19,590 bases of DNA from Bryobacterales bacterium. GTDB lineage: Bacteria; Acidobacteriota; Terriglobia; Bryobacterales; Bryobacteraceae. A model generated the notes under the pieces. It saw only the letters and a list, made by a program, of their open reading frames with translations. It searched no databases and was not told where the DNA came from. The first letter of the stretch is position 1. The number at the start of each line of letters is the position of its first letter. Both the position numbers and the translations under genes were made by a program. Below, in pieces: positions 9,953-18,437 of this stretch. The DNA is taken from contig PKZC01000422.1 in the NCBI GenBank assembly GCA_003132905.1, positions 1 to 19,590 on the forward strand, given 5' to 3'.

Positions 9953-12900
9953 TTCGCTCCCGCGGAGTTTGCTCTGGCGAGTGGCACGCGAACATGCAAT
10001 GTGGTGCCTGCGTCCTTTACTCCGGCAATCTCCATTCGGCCTCCAATTAAGTGAGCGCGTTCCTGCATGCCGAGCAACCCCAGGGACGCTCTACTGAGAA
10101 TTTCTTCTTGCGAAATGCCCCGGCCATTATCGTTCACCGTCACCATGAACGTTTCATGCTCTATTGTCATGGTCACGCTAACCTGGGTGGCTTGGGCGTG
10201 ACGGATGATGTTCGTCAAGGCTTCCTGCACGATACGGAACACGGAGGTGGATTCCACTTCGCCTAAAGGAATGCTGGACAGCGTGCAATCGCAGCGGCAT
10301 TCAATTCCGGTTCGCGCCTGGAACTGCTGCGTCTGCCATTCCACGGCTTCCATCAAACCCAGATCGTCCAGGATGCTGGGGCGCAATTCGGACGCGATGC
10401 GGCGCACCACGTCGATGGTAGTGTCGGTCAGGCCGAGCATGGTGGCTAGTTTTTCCTGCATCACCGCCTTTAAAGGCCAAGAATTAGTTGGCTCTTCCAG
10501 CATCTTTTTCATGGCTTCGAGCTCCCATCGCAAACCGGTGAGAACGCCGCCCATGTCGTCGTGAATCTGGTGAGCGATCCGGGCCGCCTCCTGCTCGCGC
10601 GCCGATTGCAGGCTGGCGGACAAGGCGCGCAGTTGCTCGCTGCTGGCTTTGAGACGATCTGCCGCTTCTTTGCGATCCGTAATATCTTCAGCCACGCCGC
10701 CAACGCGGTACACTTCTCCGGCCGCATTGCGAATCGGGAAGCCCCGGTCGCGCAGCCAACGAACCTCTCCTTCTTGGGTCACGATCCGGTATTCGATTTC
10801 AAATTCGGTCCCAGCCAGCGTCGGCCCCAGCTCCAACAGCCACGACCGGTCTTCAGGATGGAGGCCGTCGAACTCCGGACCGGCCGTATACAGACTTTCG
10901 CTGCTTCTGCCGCAAACTTTTTCATACATGGGGCTGACATAAAGCAATTGCTTGAAGTCCGGCGACCTTAACCAAAACACTTCCCGTATATTGTCGGCCA
11001 ACTGGCGGAACCGTTCTTCGCTTTCACGCAGCGCTTCTTCGGCCAGTTTGCGCTCGGTAATATCATTGGCTACCCCGGCGATTCGGTATACCTGCCCAGA
11101 CTGATCGCGGATGGGGAAACCGCGGTCGCGAATCCAGCGCAACGACCCATCGGCGTGGTAGATGCGAAATTCGATATCGAATTCCTTTCCCTCCGCGCTG
11201 CTCATGATCTGCTCCATCCGCTCGCGATCGTCCGGATGAATCATGTGCAGGAACGGTTGATAGTCGGTATCTTGATAGCGTTCCCCGGGAGAGCGGCCAG
11301 ATATACGTTTGTACGCGGGGCTGAGATAAAGCACGCGTTTAAAATCTGGCGTTTTGATCCAAAACAGGTCGTGGATGTTTTCCGTCAGCTGGCGGAACCG
11401 CTCTTCACTCTCCCGCAGCGCCTCTTCGGCCTGTTTGCGGCGGGTGATGTCCTGGCCGATGCCTATGGTCGTGCCGTCCGCCAAGTGAAGCATGGCCCAG
11501 GACGTGTCGATCACCCGGCCGTTGCGGACCTTGGTTTTGAAGTCCGCCCACTCCCCTTCGGAATTCCAGACGAAATTCCGGACTTGTTCACGATAGGCGG
11601 GATCCGGATAGTTCTCCGCGAGGATGTCTACGTTGTCCCTCCGGATCTCTTCCATGGACCATCCCAGCGTCTGTTCCCACTCCCGGTTGACCAGGCTGAT
11701 CTCATAATTCGCATTGCCGAAATTGATCATCACAGGGATGTGATCGAAGATGGTTTGCAGCATGGCCTTCTGTTTCCGCAATTCCTGTTCGGCCTGCTTC
11801 CGTTCGCTGATATCCTGCCCGATGCGGATCGTGGCGTCATCGGAGAGTCGCACCACCGCCCACGAGGTATCGATCACTCGTCCATCTTTCAATTTGGTTT
11901 TGAAGTCGGCCCACTCGGAAGTCGCGTTCGCCACACAGTCGAAAGCGCGCCGACGTTCTTCCGGATCCGGGAAATATTCCTGATAGAAATCTGCGTCTCG
12001 CCTCTCCGGATCCGCCTTGGAACCTAGTACGCGCTCCCATTGAGGATTCACCATCCGAGTGCGGCCATCTTTGTCGGCGAGCCTAAGAATCACCGGAACG
12101 TGGTCGAAAATGGTTTGCAGAATCTCTTTTTGCTGCCGCAGGTCTGCTTCCACCCCCTCGCGCCGGGCGATCTCTTCGCGCAGTTCGGCGTTGGCCTCTT
12201 CCATCGCTCTGGTGCGCTCTTCCACCCGCAGTTCCAGTTGCTCATTCGCCAGATGGGTTGCGCGCTCGGCCCTAAGCAACAGCCGCCCTTGCAGATGGGC
12301 CTTCAGCGCCAGATGCGCGAATACGCCAAAGACAACGGCTCCGATCGTCGCCCCAATGAATGCCAGGATTGAGGAGATGCCGCTCGGGCGCGCGGGTGAA
12401 AACGCCCGCAGTAGTTCAAGGCGGACAACAAGTACAAATATGCTGCCGCCGATGGACGCCCACAAGGGCTGGCGAAACTCAGCCAGGCTAATGTCCACCC
12501 CCACGGCCACCGCGCCAATCCCTAGTAGCAGGAAGCCTACTGATGCAGGAAATCCCATGCGGGTGATGTCGCCTAACCCGAACGCTCCACCGGCGCCCCA
12601 GATAACGCTGACCCCACACGCCGCCGCAATCGACGCAACCGCCACGCCGGCCGTGCCAAGAATCGAGGATCGTCTCCGGATCGGGCCGATCTGAGCCACC
12701 ACCAGGCCTACTGCGTATACGACGAAGCACAGCGCGCTTGCCGGCCCCATCCCCGACGCCGGGAGCGACGCAGCAACTAATAATAGCGTCAGCGCGGAGC
12801 CGATGAATGTGAGTCGCGGCCTGCTGAAAGCGGTCCCTAATAGGGCCAGACCGGTCAGTGCAAAACCGACCGCTGCGGCGCTCCTCATGGGTGGCAGCCC

Positions 12901-13014
12901 GGGCGCAATCCGAACCAGAACGCTCGAGTGAATTGTCCACCCCGTCAGTACGACCAAGGCGAGCAGAATGGACAGTGCTCCGCACAACACGGTAGTCATT
13001 CTGGATATAGACAT
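9949..13014 (-). CDS. Multi-PAS membrane sensor histidine kinase (HisKA_3 / NarL-type partner)
   Basis: From ATG 13014 (GGGAG about 10 bases upstream) the protein has 1021 residues. A longer frame from 13113 would add 33 residues and run through an inverted repeat, so I prefer 13014. Residues 8-236 hold about eight hydrophobic segments, a membrane-embedded sensor I do not recognise. A coiled coil (about 245-295) leads into four PAS/PAC domains at about 298-408, 418-528, 535-657 and 663-783. The kinase core is HisKA_3 with AHQIHDDMGG (phosphorylated H818) and a HATPase domain with EALTNIIRHA (N box), VNDNGRGI and SLGLLGMQERAHLIGG. PAS1/PAS2 and PAS3/PAS4 are clearly duplicated pairs: EWADFKTK...GRVIDTSWA is repeated 120 residues apart, and ALRESEERFRQL 129 residues apart. 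The gene overlaps its response regulator by 4 bases. The ligand is unknown. Confidence 0.93.
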   Translation of the reverse strand: MSISRMTTVLCGALSILLALVVLTGWTIHSSVLVRIAPGLPPMRSAAAVGFALTGLALLGTAFSRPRLTFIGSALTLLLVAASLPASGMGPASALCFVVYAVGLVVAQIGPIRRRSSILGTAGVAVASIAAACGVSVIWGAGGAFGLGDITRMGFPASVGFLLLGIGAVAVGVDISLAEFRQPLWASIGGSIFVLVVRLELLRAFSPARPSGISSILAFIGATIGAVVFGVFAHLALKAHLQGRLLLRAERATHLANEQLELRVEERTRAMEEANAELREEIARREGVEADLRQQKEILQTIFDHVPVILRLADKDGRTRMVNPQWERVLGSKADPERRDADFYQEYFPDPEERRRAFDCVANATSEWADFKTKLKDGRVIDTSWAVVRLSDDATIRIGQDISERKQAEQELRKQKAMLQTIFDHIPVMINFGNANYEISLVNREWEQTLGWSMEEIRRDNVDILAENYPDPAYREQVRNFVWNSEGEWADFKTKVRNGRVIDTSWAMLHLADGTTIGIGQDITRRKQAEEALRESEERFRQLTENIHDLFWIKTPDFKRVLYLSPAYKRISGRSPGERYQDTDYQPFLHMIHPDDRERMEQIMSSAEGKEFDIEFRIYHADGSLRWIRDRGFPIRDQSGQVYRIAGVANDITERKLAEEALRESEERFRQLADNIREVFWLRSPDFKQLLYVSPMYEKVCGRSSESLYTAGPEFDGLHPEDRSWLLELGPTLAGTEFEIEYRIVTQEGEVRWLRDRGFPIRNAAGEVYRVGGVAEDITDRKEAADRLKASSEQLRALSASLQSAREQEAARIAHQIHDDMGGVLTGLRWELEAMKKMLEEPTNSWPLKAVMQEKLATMLGLTDTTIDVVRRIASELRPSILDDLGLMEAVEWQTQQFQARTGIECRCDCTLSSIPLGEVESTSVFRIVQEALTNIIRHAQATQVSVTMTIEHETFMVTVNDNGRGISQEEILSRASLGLLGMQERAHLIGGRMEIAGVKDAGTTLHVRVPLARANSAGAK

Positions 13015-13074
13015 GCTTGCCCCGCTCCCAGCGATCGGTGGAGCGGAGTGGCAGCGCACCTTACCGAACCGCAA

Positions 13075-13103
13075 TCCATGTGGTAAATGCCTGACCACAT
13101 GGA
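13075..13103. promoter_or_regulatory. Perfect 10-bp inverted repeat, candidate operator
   Basis: TCCATGTGGT (13075-13084) and ACCACATGGA (13094-13103) are exact inverted copies separated by 9 bases. Centre-to-centre spacing is 19 bases, about two helical turns. The site lies in the divergent gap between the histidine kinase and the TetR gene. No T-run follows on either strand, so a binding site for a dimeric regulator is more likely than a terminator. Either the TetR protein or the NarL-type regulator could bind here. Confidence 0.6.
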
Positions 13104-13108
13104 GGGAA

Positions 13109-13117
13109 AGCATATCA
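13109..13117 (-). promoter_or_regulatory. Possible extended -10 element of the histidine kinase
   Basis: The minus strand reads TGATATGCT, which fits an extended -10 box without a good -35. Transcription would begin at the edge of the 13075-13103 inverted repeat, giving a leader of about 90 bases. This is tentative. Confidence 0.22.
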
Positions 13118-13155
13118 CACTACTGCCGGTAACCTGGCGTTAAGAGTGTGCGTCT

Positions 13156-13161
13156 TATGAT
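13156..13161 (+). promoter_or_regulatory. Possible -10 element of the TetR/efflux operon
   Basis: TATGAT differs from the consensus -10 at one position. The -35 region 16-17 bases upstream (around CTGGCG) is poor. A transcript starting near 13168 would include the ribosome-binding site and the ATG at 13190 but exclude the earlier GTG/ATG codons at 13148 and 13157, which supports the later start. Confidence 0.3.
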
Positions 13162-13174
13162 TTCGCGCAACAGG

Positions 13175-13188
13175 AGTGAGTACTTACT
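13175..13188. promoter_or_regulatory. Near-palindrome at the TetR ribosome-binding site, candidate autoregulatory operator
   Basis: AGTGAGTACTTACT is a 14-bp palindrome with one mismatched pair, placed between the AGGAG (13172-13176) and the ATG (13190). TetR-family repressors commonly bind such sites in their own promoter. Here it would lie just downstream of the predicted transcription start. Confidence 0.35.
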
Positions 13189-13189
13189 T

Positions 13190-13888
13190 ATGGCAGCCGT
13201 CCCCGTACCCCCCGATCCACCGAAGCCCTGTGAGGCCCCTGCCCGCCCCCCGCGCATGCCCGGCGAGGACCGCCGCCGGCAGCTTCTGCGCGTAGCTATC
13301 GAAAGTTTCGCCCGAAATGGCTTCAGCGGCACGAAAACAAAGGACATAGCCGCTGCCGCCGGCGTCAGTGAGGCCATCCTTTTTCGCCACTTCGCCAGCA
13401 AGGAAGATCTTTATCATGCGATTTTGGACGAAAAGGAAGCCACCATGGGGGGTGGGCGATGGTTCGAGGAAATGACTGAGCTAGCCGAGCGCCGGGACGA
13501 CCGGGCGCTGTTTCAATGCGTGGCCCAGCAAATGATTCGCTCTTTTCGCGAGGACTCCGCGTTTCACCGGCTCTTGCTCTACGCTTCGCTTGAAGGGCAC
13601 TTGCTGGCGGATCTCTTTCACGAACGCTTCGGGCTTCCGATGGGCGATTTTCTTTCCCGCTACATTGCCTTGCGGCAAAAGGAAGGCGCTTTTCGCGAAT
13701 GCGATCCCGGAGTCGCTGTGATGTTTGTGGTGGGATCGACCCTGCATTACGCCATGGCTCGCCACGTTTTGGGAGCCAAGAATTTTCTAGCCACCGACGA
13801 ATTAATAGCGGAGCAGTTCGTGGATTTGATTCTGGACGGTCTGGAACAGGTTCCGGAAACGGGCCGTATAGCAAAAGGAAAGACGTAA
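13190..13888 (+). CDS. TetR/AcrR-family transcriptional repressor
   Basis: From ATG 13190 the product is 232 residues. Residues 28-75 form the TetR helix-turn-helix: RRRQLLRVAIESFARNGFSGTKTKDIAAAAGVSEAILFRHFASKEDLY, which matches the family closely. The C-terminal helical part, expected to bind ligand and dimerise, is not diagnostic. The first 25 residues are unusually proline-rich and precede the normal domain start; an ATG at 13256 would remove them but has no ribosome-binding site. Earlier in-frame GTG (13148) and ATG (13157) codons are possible but less likely. The gene ends four bases before the membrane-fusion gene, so it is the first gene of the efflux operon. It probably represses it in the absence of an inducing compound. 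The identity of the inducer cannot be told. Confidence 0.93.
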   Translation: MAAVPVPPDPPKPCEAPARPPRMPGEDRRRQLLRVAIESFARNGFSGTKTKDIAAAAGVSEAILFRHFASKEDLYHAILDEKEATMGGGRWFEEMTELAERRDDRALFQCVAQQMIRSFREDSAFHRLLLYASLEGHLLADLFHERFGLPMGDFLSRYIALRQKEGAFRECDPGVAVMFVVGSTLHYAMARHVLGAKNFLATDELIAEQFVDLILDGLEQVPETGRIAKGKT

Positions 13889-13892
13889 TTTC

Positions 13893-15239
13893 ATGGCAAG
13901 CCCTAGAACCTCGCAATCCGTGTTGGTAAGCGTGGCGGCAATCGCGCTACTCGCCGCTGCCGGATGCAGCAAAGCCGGTAAGGAAATCTCTCTGACGGAA
14001 GCCGCCACCGGGCCGGCCAAGATGGTCAAAGTATCCACGGTGCGCGCTGTCACGCGCCAAGTCTCGTCTTCAGTGCAGGTGACGGGGAGCTTTCTCGCCG
14101 AGGAATCGTCGGACGTCGCGCCTCCTGCCGCGGGGCGGGTGATTGCCACTCCGGTGGACGCGGGCGCGTTCGTCAAAGAAGGCCAGATCCTGGCCAAACT
14201 GGAGGATCGCGACGCGCAACTCAGGCTGCAAGCCGCTCTGGCCTCCGAGCAGCAAGCCGAGGCAAGCCTGCGTCAGGCCGAATCTCATATCGGCTTGGCC
14301 GAAGGCGGAAAATTCGACGCCAATAACGTACCCGAAGTGCTTTCGGCGAAAGCGTCGTATGATTCGGCAGTGGCGCAAGCCAAGATGTCGGAGGCCGATG
14401 CGCAGCGTTACGATGCGCTGATCAAGACCGGCGACGTTTCACAAAGCGCCTACGATAAAGCGCGCACGCAGGCCGATACGGCCAAGGAACAGACCAATTC
14501 CGCGCGGCAGCTCTATGAGGCGTCGCTCAATTCGGCGCGCCAAAGCTTTCAGGGAGTAATCAACGCACAGGCCTCGCTGGCAGGCGCGCGCGCCCAAACC
14601 TCCATCGCGCGTAAAGCTGTGGACGACACCATCATCAAGGCGCCGTTCACCGGTTACATCAGCGCGCGGCCCGTTGCGGTTGGCCAGTACGTGGCGCTCA
14701 CCGCCAAGATCGCGACCCTGGTTCGCGTCACGCCTATCAAGCTGGAACTGCAGGTTCAGGAATCGAACGCGCCGCAGTTGAAAATCGACGCCGACGTCGA
14801 AGCCAGCGTTCCCGGCTATCCGGGCCGTACCTTCCATGGCACCGTGACGTCGATCAATCCCACGGTCGATTCCAATTCCCGTACTGTTTCGGTGGAAGCG
14901 AAATTTGCTAACGCGGATTTGGCGCTGAAGCCCGGAATGTTTGCCACCGCGCGCATTCTTTTGAACGGCAGCAGCGTGGGAATCTTCCTGCCTCGCGCCG
15001 CTGTGCTGACCGATTCCAGCACCAACTCCTCGCAAGTATTCTTCATTCGCGACGGCAAGGCGCGCGTGGCCGTGGTTCAATTGGGCGCCGTTGACGGCGA
15101 CATGGTCCAGATTTTGTCGGGCATCACTGCCGATTTTGTGGTGGTTACCAACCATCTGCAAGATTTGTTCGATGGCGAGCCGGTGGATACCACAGCGGTG
15201 CCGGCGGCTGGTCTTGTATCTGGCGGAGGAGGAGAATAG
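13893..15239 (+). CDS. RND efflux periplasmic adaptor (membrane-fusion lipoprotein)
   Basis: This 448-residue protein is the periplasmic adaptor that links an RND pump to its outer-membrane channel. Residues 1-24 are a lipoprotein signal peptide ending in the lipobox LAAAGC, with lipidated C25. About 72-108 is the first half of the lipoyl/barrel-sandwich domain (SDVAPPAAGRVIATPVDAGAFVKEGQILAKLED). A long coiled-coil hairpin runs about 108-235, rich in Ala, Gln and Glu. The second lipoyl half follows (DDTIIKAPFTGYISARPVAVGQYV), then a beta-barrel domain with NPTVDSNSRTVSVEAKF and LKPGMFATARI, and a membrane-proximal end. A Gly-rich tail closes it. AAGGA lies about 13 bases before the ATG, a longish spacing that suggests coupling to the upstream TetR gene, four bases away. 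The pump gene begins three bases downstream. Confidence 0.95.
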   Translation: MASPRTSQSVLVSVAAIALLAAAGCSKAGKEISLTEAATGPAKMVKVSTVRAVTRQVSSSVQVTGSFLAEESSDVAPPAAGRVIATPVDAGAFVKEGQILAKLEDRDAQLRLQAALASEQQAEASLRQAESHIGLAEGGKFDANNVPEVLSAKASYDSAVAQAKMSEADAQRYDALIKTGDVSQSAYDKARTQADTAKEQTNSARQLYEASLNSARQSFQGVINAQASLAGARAQTSIARKAVDDTIIKAPFTGYISARPVAVGQYVALTAKIATLVRVTPIKLELQVQESNAPQLKIDADVEASVPGYPGRTFHGTVTSINPTVDSNSRTVSVEAKFANADLALKPGMFATARILLNGSSVGIFLPRAAVLTDSSTNSSQVFFIRDGKARVAVVQLGAVDGDMVQILSGITADFVVVTNHLQDLFDGEPVDTTAVPAAGLVSGGGGE

Positions 15240-15242
15240 CCC

Positions 15243-18200
15243 GTGCATAAACTCGCGGAACTCTGTGTCAAACGGCCTGTTTTCGCCACCATGCTCATCG
15301 TCGCCCTGATGGTGGTGGGCATCTTCTCGTTCTTCACCCTGGGCGTGGATCTGTTCCCGAAAATCGACTTGCCCACGGTATCGGTATCGGTAAGCAATCC
15401 CGGCGCGTCGGCCGAGGAAGTGGAAACCGACATCACCAAGCGAATTGAAGACGCCGTCAACACCATCAGCGGCATTGACGAGCTTCGTTCCACGTCGGTA
15501 GAGGGACAATCCACCGTCGTTATCACTTTTTCTCTCGACAAAAACGGTGACGTAGGCGCGCAGGAGATCCGCGACAAGGTCAATCTGATCGTCAACGATC
15601 TGCCGGACACCGCCAAGGCGCCGGTAGTGCAAAAGTTCGATCCCGACGCTACGCCGATCATGCAAATCGTGCTGTCGTCGCCGCGGCCCCTGCGCGAGGT
15701 CACCGAATTTGCGGACAAAAAGATCAAGCCGCAGCTCGAAAACATCAACGGCATCGGACAAATCCAGTTAGTCGGCGGGCTGAAGCGCGAAATCCGCGTC
15801 TGGGTGGATCCGGACAAAATGCGCGCCTACAACCTGGCCATTTCCGATGTCGCCAACGCGCTTCGCCAGCAGAATATGGAGATGCCCGCGGGCAATGTGA
15901 ACGCAGGTGCGCGCGAACTGGCCGTGCGTACGCTCGGCAGGCTAGTAGACCCGGCGCAGTTCAACGAAATCGCCATTGCGACGCGTGGATCGTATGTCGT
16001 GAAGCTGCGCGATATCGGTTATGCCGAGGATTCGCAAGAAGAGGCCACCACCGCCGCGCGACTGAACGGCGATCCGGCCGTCACCATGGTGGTGTCGAAA
16101 CAATCCGGACAAAACACGGTGGCCGCGGCCGATGCGCTCAAAGATCGCATCAAGCAGGTTCAAGCCGTTCTGCCGAAAGATATCCACATTCAGGTCATTA
16201 ACGACCAATCTATTTTCATCAAGGCAGCGGTGCATTCTCTGGAGGAGCATCTGGTGGAAGGCAGCATCCTGGCAGCGGCCATCGTGTTTGCTTTCCTCGC
16301 CAATATCCGCACCACTTTGATTTCGGCGGTGGCCATTCCCACCTCGATCATTTCCACTTTTGCCTTGATGGCTGCCATTGGCTTCGATTTGAACCAGATC
16401 ACCATGCTGGCGCTGACGCTCATGGTGGGGATTGTCATAGACGACGCCATTATTGTGCTCGAAAATATCTACCGGTTCATGGAAGAGAAGGGCATGTCGC
16501 CCTATCGCGCCGCGATTGAAGGCACCAAAGATATCGGGCTGGCCGTGATGGCCACAACGTTTTCGCTGCTGGCCGTGTTCCTCCCGATCGGATTCATGGG
16601 CGGGATCGTCGGCCGGTTCATGTCGTCGTTCGGATTCACGGCGTCGTTCGCCATCGCCGTCTCGCTGCTGGTGTCTTTCACCCTGACGCCGATGCTGACC
16701 TCGCGCTTCGTCAAGGTGATTCCCAAGCACGAGGGCGGCAAGAAATCATCCAAGGATTCGCGCTTCTTCCGCTTCCTGGATGTTCATTATACGGGCATGC
16801 TCGAGTGGTCAATGGCGCATCGCAAGACCATGGTTGGTATTAGCGTGGCGGTGGTCTTGAGCACCGTCCCGCTCTTCATGCTGGTGGGCAAGAACTTTAT
16901 TCCCGCTGACGACCGCTCGGAATTTCAAGCCAGCGTTCGTGCGCCGGAGGGTACATCGCTGGCCGCGACGGTTACCATTGCCGAGCGCATCGCTCGCGAT
17001 TTCCGCTCCTTGCCGGGAGTTACCGCCACATTGACGTCGGTTGGAATTGGATCCGCTTCGTTTACCGGTTCGAGCGCCGGTGAATCGAACAGCGCTTCCA
17101 TTTACGTGAAGCTGGTGCCGCGCGACGATCGCAAGGATACGCAGGATCAAATGATGGCTAAGGCGCGCGAGATTCTGACGCATTATCCCAAGGATCTGCG
17201 CAGCAGCGTAGGCCAAGCGGCCGATGGGCCGGGCGGCGGCCAGTCTGACGTGCAGTTCACACTCACGGGTCCCGATCTCGACAAGCTCAACACTTATTCG
17301 CAGACACTGCTGGCGAAGTTGAAGGAAATTCCCAAAGTGGCCGACGCGGATACGTCGCTGGTATACGGCAAGCCGGAATTGCGCATCGAGATCGACCGGC
17401 AGCGTGCGGCCGATTTAGGCGTGCGAGTGAATGATATCGCGCAGGCTTTGAACACCATGGTAGCCGGCCAGGTGGTTTCGTCTTTTCCATCGGGCGGCGA
17501 AGAATACGACGTGCGTTTGCGCGCCGATATGCAATTCCGTACCAGCGCCGAAGGGCTGCGGCAGCTGACGGTTTTTTCGACCAACACCAGGGGCTGGGTG
17601 CCGCTCGATCAAGTGGTGCGCATCAAGAGCGGCGAAGCGCCATCCAGCATCGGGCGGCTGGATCGCCAGCGGCAAGTGACGCTGAGCGCGAACGTTTTGC
17701 CCGGCGGATCGCAGCAGAAGGTTATTTCCACGCTGAATCAAATGGCGGACGACCTGCACATGGACCCGGGCTATCGCACGGAATTGGTGGGCACTTCCAA
17801 AGAGCTGAACCGTACGGCCTACTATTTCATCCTCGCTATCGCGCTGACATTCATCTTCATGTACATCGTGCTGGCGGCCCAGTTCGAATCGTTCCTGCAC
17901 CCCTTGACCATTCTGTTGACGCTGCCGCTCGCGGTGCCCTTCGGCATCCTGTCGCTGCTGATGTTCCACCAGACCGTGAACATCATGTCGGGGCTCGGTT
18001 TGCTGCTGCTGTTTGGAATCGTGAAGAAGAATGCGATTCTGCAGATTGATCACACTAACGGATTGCGCGCCGCGGGGATCGAGCGCTACGAAGCCATCAT
18101 TCAAGCCAATCGAGACCGGCTGCGCCCCATCCTGATGACCACCACTGCGCTGGTAGCGGGCATGCTGCCGCTGGTGCTTTCTAACGGCGAAGGCAGCGCG

Positions 18201-18437
18201 AGCAACCGGTCCATCGGCGTGCTGGTAGTGGGCGGACAAACCCTGTGCCTGCTGCTCACCCTGCTTGCAGTGCCGGTGTTTTATTCGCTCTTTGACGATA
18301 TGAAGCAGTTGCCGATGTTCCGAAAGCTCTCTCGCAAGCGCGATACAAAACGCGATGCCATTTCCGGTTTGGACGTCGTTTCCGGTTTGGATGCCGCGCC
18401 TCAGCCCATGCATTTCGAGGGAGGGGAACGCGCGTGA
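15243..18437 (+). CDS. RND multidrug efflux permease, HAE1 family (AcrB-like)
   Basis: The protein has 1064 residues and starts at GTG 15243, with GGAGGAGGAG ending eight bases before it and only three bases after the adaptor's stop. It is a proton-driven inner-membrane transporter of the AcrB/MexB type. Residue 12-32 is TM1, followed by FPKIDLPTVSVSVSNPGASAEEVE, typical of HAE1. The proton-relay acidic pair is D400-D401 in GIVIDDAIIVLENI (TM4), and the TM10 lysine is in LFGIVKKNAIL (about 928-929). Two periplasmic halves lie at about 33-335 and 552-858. After TM12 there is a 45-residue cytoplasmic tail containing a small in-frame duplication (SGLDVVSGLDAA, from an 18-base repeat at 18361-18391). 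The substrate cannot be deduced. The TGA overlaps the next gene's GTG. Confidence 0.96.
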   Translation: MHKLAELCVKRPVFATMLIVALMVVGIFSFFTLGVDLFPKIDLPTVSVSVSNPGASAEEVETDITKRIEDAVNTISGIDELRSTSVEGQSTVVITFSLDKNGDVGAQEIRDKVNLIVNDLPDTAKAPVVQKFDPDATPIMQIVLSSPRPLREVTEFADKKIKPQLENINGIGQIQLVGGLKREIRVWVDPDKMRAYNLAISDVANALRQQNMEMPAGNVNAGARELAVRTLGRLVDPAQFNEIAIATRGSYVVKLRDIGYAEDSQEEATTAARLNGDPAVTMVVSKQSGQNTVAAADALKDRIKQVQAVLPKDIHIQVINDQSIFIKAAVHSLEEHLVEGSILAAAIVFAFLANIRTTLISAVAIPTSIISTFALMAAIGFDLNQITMLALTLMVGIVIDDAIIVLENIYRFMEEKGMSPYRAAIEGTKDIGLAVMATTFSLLAVFLPIGFMGGIVGRFMSSFGFTASFAIAVSLLVSFTLTPMLTSRFVKVIPKHEGGKKSSKDSRFFRFLDVHYTGMLEWSMAHRKTMVGISVAVVLSTVPLFMLVGKNFIPADDRSEFQASVRAPEGTSLAATVTIAERIARDFRSLPGVTATLTSVGIGSASFTGSSAGESNSASIYVKLVPRDDRKDTQDQMMAKAREILTHYPKDLRSSVGQAADGPGGGQSDVQFTLTGPDLDKLNTYSQTLLAKLKEIPKVADADTSLVYGKPELRIEIDRQRAADLGVRVNDIAQALNTMVAGQVVSSFPSGGEEYDVRLRADMQFRTSAEGLRQLTVFSTNTRGWVPLDQVVRIKSGEAPSSIGRLDRQRQVTLSANVLPGGSQQKVISTLNQMADDLHMDPGYRTELVGTSKELNRTAYYFILAIALTFIFMYIVLAAQFESFLHPLTILLTLPLAVPFGILSLLMFHQTVNIMSGLGLLLLFGIVKKNAILQIDHTNGLRAAGIERYEAIIQANRDRLRPILMTTTALVAGMLPLVLSNGEGSASNRSIGVLVVGGQTLCLLLTLLAVPVFYSLFDDMKQLPMFRKLSRKRDTKRDAISGLDVVSGLDAAPQPMHFEGGERA
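18361..18391 (+). repeat. Short 18-base tandem duplication in the pump's C-terminal tail
   Basis: TTTCCGGTTTGGA occurs at 18361-18373 and 18379-18391. It produces the repeated SGLD in the cytoplasmic tail of the RND permease. The frame is kept and the region is outside the transport domain, so functional impact is probably small. Confidence 0.5.

Noticed and set aside
11155..12027. Plus-strand open frame of 290 codons within the histidine kinase.
   Set aside because: Antisense to the duplicated PAS domains, which explains its own internal repetition.
13015..13113. Longer start of the histidine kinase at 13113.
   Set aside because: It would add 33 residues of non-membrane sequence reading through the perfect inverted repeat. 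ATG 13014 has a GGGAG site and opens directly into the first hydrophobic segment.
13148..13189. Earlier GTG (13148) or ATG (13157) start for the TetR gene.
   Set aside because: No ribosome-binding site precedes them, and a TATGAT box overlaps them; AGGAG precedes ATG 13190.
14439..15761. Long minus-strand open frame (440 codons) across the adaptor and pump genes; also 17415-18557.
   Set aside because: Antisense shadows of well-identified GC-rich genes; composition is His/Arg/Gln-rich and lacks domains.
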